This document shows, piece after piece, positions 7,521-14,697 of a DNA stretch of 14,697 nt. The stretch's first letter is position 1. Each line of letters opens with the position of its first letter. The stretch is from the NCBI GenBank assembly GCA_050293885.1, contig JBNKNO010000070.1:1-14697 (forward strand), in the 5' to 3' direction. This DNA comes from Nitrogeniibacter sp050293885. GTDB taxonomy: Bacteria; Pseudomonadota; Gammaproteobacteria; Burkholderiales; Rhodocyclaceae. Made by a program: the position numbers and the translations under genes. The notes under the pieces were generated by a model. It searched no databases. It worked only from the letters and a program-made list of their open reading frames with translations, and was not told the origin of the DNA.

Positions 7521-8716
7521 GCCTTCTGACCTTTACCGAAGCGCGCGATGCCTTGCTCGAACGCGCCAAACCGGTGAGCGGCACCGAATTGGTGAGCACG
7601 CTCACCGCGGCCGGCCGCGTGCTGGCCGAACCGGTCAAGTCCGGCGTCAATGTGCCGCCGCTCGACAATTCATCGATGGATGGCTACGCCGTGCGCTGCG
7701 CCGATGCGCGTGTTGCTGGTGTGCGCCTGCCGGTCACCCAGCGCATTCCGGCCGGCTCGGTCGGTCAGCCGCTCGGGCCGCTGAGTGCGGCGCGTATCTT
7801 CACCGGCGCGCCGATTCCCGAGGGCGCCGACGCCGTGATCATGCAGGAGCTGTGCGAACGCGACGGCGACGTGGTGGTGGTCAATCACGTGCCGCAGCCG
7901 GGTGAATGGATTCGCCGCCTGGGTGAAGACATCGTCGACGGCAGTGAAATTCTCGCGCCCGGCACCCGCCTGCGTGCGCAGGAAGTCGGCCTGGCCGCGT
8001 CGGTCGGCGTGCCGGCGGTGTCGGTGCATCGACGCCTCAAGGTGGCCATCTTCTTCACCGGCGACGAACTCGTGATGCCTGGCGAGCCGCTGCACGAAGG
8101 GGCCATCTACAACTCCAACCGCTTCGTGCTCAATGCGCTGCTCACGCGCATGGGCTGCGAAGTGACCGACCTGGGCATCGTGCGCGACACGCTGGAGGAG
8201 ACCCGCGCCGCCTTGCGCACCGCTGCCCAAGGCCACGATGTGATCATCACCTCCGGCGGCGTGTCGGTTGGCGAAGAAGATCATGTAAAACCGGCGGTCG
8301 AAGCCGAAGGCTCGCTCGATCTGTGGAACATCGCCATCAAGCCGGGCAAACCGCTGGCCTATGGCACAGTGGGCGAGGCGGCCTTCATCGGCTTGCCGGG
8401 CAACCCGGTGTCCACCTTCGTCACCTTCCTGCTGCTGGTGCGCCCGTTCCTGCTCAAGTGTCAGGGCGTGACCGACGTGCTGCCGCGGCCGATCCAGCTG
8501 CGCGCCGACTTCGACTGGCTGAAGCCGATCCGCCGGCGTGAGTTTCTGCGCGTGAAGGTCAATGGCGACGGTGGGCTCGACCTGTTCCCCAATCAGGGCT
8601 CGGGCGTGCTGACCTCGACGAGCTGGGCCGATGGCCTGGCGGAAGTCGCGCCCGAGACGCCGATCCGCCGTGGCGAGACGGTCAACTACTACCCATTTTC
8701 TGAATTGCTGGACTAA
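7517..8716 (+). CDS. moeA: Molybdopterin molybdenumtransferase MoeA
   Basis: A 399-aa protein, close to the usual ~410 aa. It inserts molybdate into adenylylated molybdopterin to make molybdenum cofactor. Visible motifs in order: PPLDNSSMDGYAVR (48-60) and FTGAPIPEGADAVIMQ (95-110) in the N-terminal MoeA domains; TGDEL (181-185), IYNSN, ITSGGVSVGEEDHVK (244-258) and KPGKPLAYG plus GLPGNPVST (292-300) in the MoCF/MogA-like catalytic domain; and a C-terminal MoeA domain IV ending YYPFSELLD. The ATG at 7517 is chosen because it overlaps the mobB stop as ATGA and gives the family N-terminus; a longer frame upstream is only the shadow of mobB. moaD starts 9 bases after the stop. Confidence 0.96.
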   Translation: MSLLTFTEARDALLERAKPVSGTELVSTLTAAGRVLAEPVKSGVNVPPLDNSSMDGYAVRCADARVAGVRLPVTQRIPAGSVGQPLGPLSAARIFTGAPIPEGADAVIMQELCERDGDVVVVNHVPQPGEWIRRLGEDIVDGSEILAPGTRLRAQEVGLAASVGVPAVSVHRRLKVAIFFTGDELVMPGEPLHEGAIYNSNRFVLNALLTRMGCEVTDLGIVRDTLEETRAALRTAAQGHDVIITSGGVSVGEEDHVKPAVEAEGSLDLWNIAIKPGKPLAYGTVGEAAFIGLPGNPVSTFVTFLLLVRPFLLKCQGVTDVLPRPIQLRADFDWLKPIRRREFLRVKVNGDGGLDLFPNQGSGVLTSTSWADGLAEVAPETPIRRGETVNYYPFSELLD

Positions 8717-8725
8717 AAACACGGT

Positions 8726-8980
8726 ATGAGCATTACGCTTTTGTATTTTGCCAGCCTGCGCGAATCGCTCGGTCAGCGCGGCGAACAACTCGAACTCCCG
8801 GCGGGTGTCGGCACCGTGGGTGCCTTGCGCGATCACCTGGCGACACGCGGTGAAGCCTGGACAAGACTGGCGCCCGGGCACAACGTGCGCGCGGCGATCA
8901 ATCAGGCCATGGCGGCCGACGACGCCGCGATCAAGGCGGGCGATGAAGTGGCGTTCTTTCCGCCGGTCACGGGGGGCTGA
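8726..8980 (+). CDS. moaD: Molybdopterin synthase small subunit MoaD
   Basis: An 84-aa ubiquitin-fold protein, MSITLLYFASLRESLG at the start and FFPPVTGG at the end. The C-terminal Gly-Gly is the defining feature: it is adenylylated by MoeB and converted to a thiocarboxylate that donates sulfur to precursor Z (cPMP). The internal AGDEVAFFPPVTGG is characteristic of the family. It forms a heterotetramer with MoaE, which is encoded one base downstream. No strong ribosome site precedes it, consistent with translation following on from moeA. Confidence 0.95.
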   Translation: MSITLLYFASLRESLGQRGEQLELPAGVGTVGALRDHLATRGEAWTRLAPGHNVRAAINQAMAADDAAIKAGDEVAFFPPVTGG

Positions 8981-8981
8981 C

Positions 8982-9455
8982 ATGCCTGAAAAGTGTTTGG
9001 TTGCCGTACAGGAAGAAGACTTCGACGTTGGCGCGCTGACGCGCGAACTGAGTGCCGGGCGCACCGATATCGGCGGCATCGCCACCTTCACGGGGCTGGT
9101 GCGCGGTGCCAGTGATGGCGTTGAGGAGATGACGCTCGAGCACTATCCGGGCATGACCGAAAAGGCGCTGACCGAAATCGTCGAAGAGGCCGACAAGCGC
9201 TGGCCGCTGCTGGGCGTGCAGGTCATCCATCGCGTTGGCGCCTTGCAGCCGGGCGATCAGATTGTCTACGTGGGTGTGGCCGCCGGCCATCGGGGCGAGG
9301 CGTTCGCCGCCTGCGAGTTCATCATGGATTACCTGAAAACCCGCGCACCGTTCTGGAAGAAGGAAAAGACCGCCGACGGCGCCCGTTGGGTCGACGCGCG
9401 CGATGCCGACGACTCGGCCGCTGCGCGCTGGGAAGACGTCGAAATGCGGCGCTGA
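8982..9455 (+). CDS. moaE: Molybdopterin synthase catalytic subunit MoaE
   Basis: A 157-aa protein that uses MoaD thiocarboxylate to convert cPMP to molybdopterin. Family text is clear: GGIATFTGLVRG (31-42), LEHYPGMTEKAL (52-63), VIHRVGALQPGDQIVYVGVAAGHR (two adjoining motifs, 81-104) and FIMDYLKTRAPFWKKE. The catalytic lysines fall at K119 and K126, the same numbers as in E. coli MoaE. The ATG at 8982, one base after the moaD stop, gives the normal N-terminus; the longer frame upstream is a shadow of moaD. It is the last gene of the cofactor operon, with a hairpin terminator 23 bases downstream. The C-terminal tail is acidic and slightly longer than average. Confidence 0.95.
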   Translation: MPEKCLVAVQEEDFDVGALTRELSAGRTDIGGIATFTGLVRGASDGVEEMTLEHYPGMTEKALTEIVEEADKRWPLLGVQVIHRVGALQPGDQIVYVGVAAGHRGEAFAACEFIMDYLKTRAPFWKKEKTADGARWVDARDADDSAAARWEDVEMRR

Positions 9456-9478
9456 AACGCATATTGCACAGACGCAAA

Positions 9479-9502
9479 AAAGGCGCCTCGAGAGGCGCCT
9501 TT
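9479..9502. terminator. Bidirectional intrinsic terminator between moaE and the phasin gene
   Basis: The arms AAAGGCGCCTC (9479-9489) and GAGGCGCCTTT (9492-9502) are perfect inverted repeats around GA, giving a ~10-bp GC-rich stem with a CGAG-type loop. A-rich sequence flanks the left and T-rich sequence (TTCGTTTT) the right, so it can stop transcription from both converging genes. Confidence 0.88.
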
Positions 9503-9531
9503 CGTTTTGCTCGGGGTAGAGCAGTCCGGGA

Positions 9532-10068
9532 TCAGCGGCGACGCGTCGTCGGCTTCTTCTGCGGCTGCCCAGCGGCGGCACCCATTTGAGAGAAGGCCTG
9601 GAAGGCTTCGGTCGAGGCACGGGTCATCTGCTCGAAAGCGGCGCGTGCGGTGTCCATTGCACCCTGGATGGCACCCATGGCGTTCTGGTCGGTGATCGGC
9701 ATGCCGGTGAACATCTTGTTGAACGCTTCGAACACGTCCTGGCCGCCCGAGGTCAGCTGCTCGCTGACCATCTTGCCGACTTCCGATTGCGACTGCGATG
9801 CCACTTCCGCGATTTCGCGGGCGCAGGCAAGCATGCGTTCGGTGGTGGACTGAGCGTACTGAGTGCGCAGACGCAGAAGATCTTGCGGATCTTGCGTTGA
9901 GGTCATCGCCTTGGCGTTATTCACGCCATCTTCGAACAGGGCCTTGGCCGTGGTGACCTGCAGTTCCATGATGCGTTGGGAATTTTCGATGGACATCTCA
10001 GCCAGGCGCATGGCCGCTTCAATGTTCTTGCGTTGCAGCTCGTTCAGTTGTTCCGTCTTGTTGCTCAT
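9532..10068 (-). CDS. Phasin family protein (PHA granule surface protein)
   Basis: A 178-aa, mostly helical protein beginning MSNKTEQLNELQRKNIEAAM. The pattern QLNELQRKNIEAAMRLAEMSIENSQRIMELQ.. followed by heptad-like helices and an Ala/Gln/Met-rich second half fits the phasin family (TIGR01841/PF09361) common in betaproteobacteria. Phasins coat polyhydroxyalkanoate granules and control their size and number. The tail ends in a basic KKPTTRRR. The ATG at 10068 has a strong GGAGGA ribosome site; the frame continues 83 codons further upstream but that part is not protein-like. It is a single-gene unit, convergent with moaE and divergent from clpB. No synthase (phaC) or phaR gene is present in the window. 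Confidence 0.92.
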   Translation of the reverse strand: MSNKTEQLNELQRKNIEAAMRLAEMSIENSQRIMELQVTTAKALFEDGVNNAKAMTSTQDPQDLLRLRTQYAQSTTERMLACAREIAEVASQSQSEVGKMVSEQLTSGGQDVFEAFNKMFTGMPITDQNAMGAIQGAMDTARAAFEQMTRASTEAFQAFSQMGAAAGQPQKKPTTRRR

Positions 10069-10233
10069 AGTGATTCCTCCGCTCGCTCTTTTGGTGATCG
10101 GGAAATTCTGCAATCCTGTTGCGGTGTAGCAGATCGCCCGTGCTTCGCTATGTAGTACTGCGATGGACGTCACAGTAACACGTTGGTAAATCAAGAAATA
10201 TTGAGGCAGATCAGAAAGTCGACAATTCAAACG

Positions 10234-10262
10234 CGCGTTTGTTGCGTTGCAGCAACAACGCG
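10234..10262. promoter_or_regulatory. TGC-rich dyad in the phasin/clpB divergent region, possible PhaR-type operator
   Basis: TTGTTGC (10239-10245) and GCAACAA (10252-10258) are perfect inverted repeats around a 6-base spacer GTTGCA. Outside them CGCG (10234-10237) and CGCG (10259-10262) extend the dyad with one bulged T. No T-run follows, so a terminator is unlikely. PhaR, the repressor of phasin genes, is known to bind TGC-rich dyads in other bacteria; assignment here is inference from the neighbouring phasin gene. It lies 24 bases from the clpB -35 element, so an effect on clpB is also possible. Confidence 0.45.
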
Positions 10263-10285
10263 AGCGTAACACAAAGACACGCCGG

Positions 10286-10313
10286 CTTGAAATTGAACTG
10301 AACGTCCCCAACT
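10286..10313 (+). promoter_or_regulatory. Sigma-32 heat-shock promoter of clpB
   Basis: CTTGAAA (10286-10292) is an exact match to the sigma-32 -35 element. After a 13-base spacer comes CCCCAACT (10306-10313), close to the -10 consensus CCCCATNT. Predicted transcription start is about 10320, leaving a leader of under 30 bases before the clpB ATG. This fits the known heat-shock control of clpB in proteobacteria. Confidence 0.88.
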
Positions 10314-10347
10314 GCATGACAACCCGGCCTTTTCAAGGATGCTCGTC

Positions 10348-12936
<2,589 letters not shown>

Positions 12937-12941
12937 ACCAG

Positions 12942-12973
12942 GAAAGCGGGGCTCGATGCTCGGGCTCCGTTTC
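12942..12973. terminator. Likely bidirectional terminator between clpB and the integrase gene
   Basis: GAAA (12942-12945) pairs with TTTC (12970-12973), and CGGGGCTCG (12947-12955) pairs with CGGGCTCCG (12961-12969) with two G-T pairs, around a 5-base loop; G12946 is bulged. The gap between the two convergent genes is only 47 bases, so this hairpin is the natural terminator for both. The T-runs are short, so efficiency is uncertain. Confidence 0.6.
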
Positions 12974-12983
12974 ATGTGTGCGA

Positions 12984-14357
12984 TCAGTTCAATCCGTCCA
13001 GCGGGCTGATCACGCCACGACCGCCCTTGTTCAACACATGGGTGTAGATCATCGTGGTCGACACATCGGCGTGCCCGAGCAGTTCCTGCACCGTGCGGAT
13101 GTCGTAGCCGCCCTCCAGCACATGGGTTGCAAAACTGTGCCTCAGCGCATGGCAGCTCACCGGCTTGTCCAGCCCCGCCGCCCGCGCGGCGGCGTGAACC
13201 GCCTTCTGCAGGCTGCTTTCGTGTACATGGTGTCGGCGCACCTTGCCGCTGCGCGGATCGGCCGACAGCCGGCTGCTCGGAAAGACATACTGCCAACCCC
13301 ACTCGCGCGCCGCGTTCGGATACTTGCGTTCGAGCGCATTGGGCAAGAACACCGCCCCGGCATCGCGCGCCAAATCCTCCTGGTGCAGCCCCCGTACCTT
13401 CTCCAGATGCTCGCGCAGAGGCTCGACCATCCGCGCCGGCAGCGGAACCACCCGATCCTTCTGCCCCTTGCCGTCGCGCACCACGATCTGTCCATAGCCG
13501 AAATCGACATCCTTCACGCGCAGGCGCACGCACTCCATCAGCCGCATTCCGGTGCCATACAGCAGCGCCGCCATCGTGCCATGCACGCCCGCCAGGCAAT
13601 CGAGCAGCCGCGCGACTTCGCTTCGATCCAACACCACCGGCAAGCGGCGCGGCCGTTTCGCCCGTGCAAAGCTGCCCAGATCGCCCAATGGGCGCTCCAG
13701 CACCTTGTCGTAGAAAAACACCAGCGCATTGAGCGCTTGATTCTGCGTGCTCGCTGCCACCCGTCCCTCCACTGCCAGGGCCTGGAGAAACGCCTTCACC
13801 TGCGGCGCCCCGACAGCGCACGGATCGGTTCCGTCGACGAAGCGTAAGAAGCGCTCCAGCCAGCCCCGATAGGCCTCCTCGGTGCGGATCGAATAATTGC
13901 GCTGGCGGATCACCGCGATCAGGCGCGCCACCATGTCCTGCGCGGGCGCCACACCCACACCACTGGCCACGGCCATCGACGGCGGATTCATACTGCGCGC
14001 GATCGTCGGGTGATCTGCTGCCAGCGTTGCCGCTCCGTCACGCCAGAAGCTCCAGTCGACCGTCTCGACCACTGGCGAATGAATCAACACGAACAGATAG
14101 CGCACCGCGTCCACCGCTTGCGTAAATTGCCACGCCTGCATTCGGCCTATCCTGCCAAGCTCTCCTAACCAAGCTTCGATGTCGCTAGCATGATGAGTCG
14201 CCAGTTTGCGCCCGCCTGATGCATCCAAGTAGGCTTCCGCATGACGCACATGCCACTTGAGCGCCGATGGCTTGACGCCAGATTTCTTCAGTAAATTCTG
14301 GTAGTTGAGCCAGAAACGGGCAACAGCGGATGAGTCCTTTGACAGCGGGTACGGCAT
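12984..14357 (-). CDS. intI: Integron integrase (IntI family) with extra N-terminal domain
   Basis: A 457-aa tyrosine recombinase that would insert and excise gene cassettes at attI/attC. Catalytic residues are all visible: R272 in LLYGTGMRLMECVRLRVKDVDF (split here as GTGMRLMECVR), H403 and R406 in HALRHSFATH, H429 in LLGHADVSTTM, and nucleophile Y438 in MIYTH. The IntI-specific insert between the two catalytic arginines is present at about 338-370: LPNALERKYPNAAREWGWQY and VFPSSRLSADPRSG. The usual IntI body, about 325 aa, corresponds to residues ~130-457 (SAM-like domain from VAPAQDMVARLIAVIRQRNY). Ahead of it are ~125 more residues (FWLNYQNLLKKSGVKPSALK, WQFTQAVDAVRYLF) that look like a second N-terminal arm-binding-type domain. 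The ATG at 14357 has a poor ribosome site; an internal start near Met123 or Met128 would give a standard-length IntI, but the extra part reads as real protein. No frameshift is seen. Confidence 0.92.
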   Translation of the reverse strand: MPYPLSKDSSAVARFWLNYQNLLKKSGVKPSALKWHVRHAEAYLDASGGRKLATHHASDIEAWLGELGRIGRMQAWQFTQAVDAVRYLFVLIHSPVVETVDWSFWRDGAATLAADHPTIARSMNPPSMAVASGVGVAPAQDMVARLIAVIRQRNYSIRTEEAYRGWLERFLRFVDGTDPCAVGAPQVKAFLQALAVEGRVAASTQNQALNALVFFYDKVLERPLGDLGSFARAKRPRRLPVVLDRSEVARLLDCLAGVHGTMAALLYGTGMRLMECVRLRVKDVDFGYGQIVVRDGKGQKDRVVPLPARMVEPLREHLEKVRGLHQEDLARDAGAVFLPNALERKYPNAAREWGWQYVFPSSRLSADPRSGKVRRHHVHESSLQKAVHAAARAAGLDKPVSCHALRHSFATHVLEGGYDIRTVQELLGHADVSTTMIYTHVLNKGGRGVISPLDGLN

Positions 14358-14402
14358 GCGCTAATGTCGTCGAAAATGACGAATTCATGAGGATGAAATC
14401 GT

Positions 14403-14431
14403 ATGCTAACGTGCTATTTTGAGAGTCGCAA
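14403..14431 (-). promoter_or_regulatory. Candidate promoter of the integron integrase
   Basis: On the minus strand TTGCGA (14431-14426) and TAGCAT (14408-14403) are separated by exactly 17 bases. Each matches the sigma-70 consensus at 4 of 6 positions. The predicted start of transcription is about 40 bases before the intI ATG. I saw no CTGT-N8-ACAG LexA box overlapping it, so SOS control, known for many integron integrases, is not supported by what I can read. Confidence 0.4.
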
Positions 14432-14488
14432 TAGGCCGATTCCGTCTAGCTCAATATTGGCCTATTCCGTCTACTACAACTGTTGGGC
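14430..14488 (+). other. Candidate integron attachment site attI
   Basis: The region between intI and the first rightward ORF ends in GTTGGGC (14482-14488), which fits the integron core consensus GTTRRRY. A degenerate inverse core CTACAAC (14474-14480) precedes it, and two direct repeats lie further upstream. Recombination would be expected between G14482 and T14483, so cassette DNA would begin there. Orientation is the standard one: intI reads away from the site to the left, cassettes read to the right. The class is not recognisable to me. Confidence 0.7.
14434..14473. repeat. Pair of 15-bp direct repeats in the attI region
   Basis: GGCCGATTCCGTCTA (14434-14448) and GGCCTATTCCGTCTA (14459-14473) differ at one base and have a 25-bp period. 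In addition AATAGGCC (14430-14437) and GGCCTATT (14459-14466) form a perfect inverted repeat. The attI site of class 1 integrons carries two direct repeats bound by the integrase beside the core site; these repeats stand in the equivalent place, ending 9 bases before the core GTTGGGC. Confidence 0.75.
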
Positions 14489-14498
14489 GTAAACACTG

Positions 14499-14697
14499 AT
14501 GTCGCTGCAGTCATGGCAATTCCTGGCGTTTGGGCTTATTGCGTGCCTCTACATGTTCGCAAGGAGTGTCGTGACCGCCGATCTTCAGCGCTGTAGCCCC
14601 GAGCTTTGGGCTCAGTTGGGTAGGCCGAGTGGCCCCCGTGAGGGTAGTGGTGCCTTCGTCGCGTTCGTTCTTCGTGGTGCGTTTGCCAAGTACGGCG
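14499..14697 (+). CDS. First integron cassette ORF, small membrane protein of unknown function, 3' end outside window
   Basis: From the ATG at 14499, 66 codons run open to the window edge. The product begins MSLQSWQFLAFGLIACLYMF, a single predicted membrane helix at about residues 6-22, followed by ARSVVTADLQRCSPELWAQL and GRPSGPREGSGAFVAFVLRG. The pattern of a short hydrophobic anchor and then DL...PELW.QLG.PS resembles small uncharacterised proteins I have seen without a known function; I cannot name a family. The start lies 11 bases after the attI core, as expected for a first cassette gene, which often lacks a good ribosome site, as here. Its stop and the attC recombination site that would prove it is a cassette are beyond the window. 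Confidence 0.65.
   Translation, partial: MSLQSWQFLAFGLIACLYMFARSVVTADLQRCSPELWAQLGRPSGPREGSGAFVAFVLRGAFAKYG

Noticed and set aside
7670..9091. Long minus-strand frame of 473 codons opposite moeA/moaD
   Set aside because: Antisense shadow of clear molybdenum-cofactor genes; no family signature.
14379..14407. Rightward cassette promoter (Pc) with TATGCT at 14402-14407
   Set aside because: No -35-like hexamer lies at a 16-18 base spacing, so the -10-like match alone is not enough. Pc may lie inside intI.
14358..14498. LexA box controlling the integron integrase
   Set aside because: I looked for CTGT-N8-ACAG in the intI upstream region and found no acceptable match. One CTG...CAG pair near 14496-14510 has the wrong spacing.

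Overview
The window looks like chromosome of a GC-rich betaproteobacterium, probably Rhodocyclales-like (Azoarcus/Thauera/Zoogloea type). That placement is inferred from composition, the phasin gene and the style of the clpB and molybdenum-cofactor genes; no marker gene fixes the taxon. Three blocks with different histories sit side by side.

(1) Left, minus strand, 1-4863: the leading end of a phage-tail-like contractile injection system operon. Read in its own direction the order is tail sheath (520 aa), gp19-type tail tube (174 aa), a two-CPACG protein resembling T4-type baseplate hub assembly chaperones (236 aa), a low-complexity Pro/Thr/Ala-rich protein (257 aa), and a DUF4255/Pvc16-type protein that leaves the window. 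The genes abut or overlap by 4 bases (ATGA), so they are probably cotranscribed and translationally coupled. The single sheath, the gp19 tube and the DUF4255 protein point to an extracellular contractile injection system (eCIS) rather than a complete prophage or a T6SS. Upstream lies about 930 bases with no firm gene, except a short ORF carrying a Fis/NtrC-type helix-turn-helix.

(2) Middle, 5795-12936: ordinary chromosomal genes. A class I SAM-dependent methyltransferase (TTG start) is followed by a molybdenum-cofactor operon mobB-moeA-moaD-moaE: molybdopterin synthase (MoaD/MoaE), Mo insertion (MoeA) and the GTP-binding MGD accessory protein MobB. A hairpin terminator at 9479-9502 separates it from a convergent phasin gene (polyhydroxyalkanoate granule coat). 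The phasin gene and clpB (disaggregase) diverge from a 279-base region holding a very good sigma-32 heat-shock promoter for clpB and a perfect 7-bp TGC-rich dyad that could be a PHA-regulator (PhaR-like) operator.

(3) Right, 12984-14697: the platform of an integron, which appears undamaged. An integron integrase on the minus strand (457 aa, all tyrosine-recombinase catalytic residues, the IntI-specific insert) has about 125 extra N-terminal residues that look like a second DNA-binding-type domain. Just upstream is a candidate attI with two 15-bp direct repeats 25 bp apart and a GTTGGGC core site. A rightward ORF with an N-terminal membrane segment starts 11 bases after the core and runs off the window, in the position of the first gene cassette. 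The array, if present, continues to the right.
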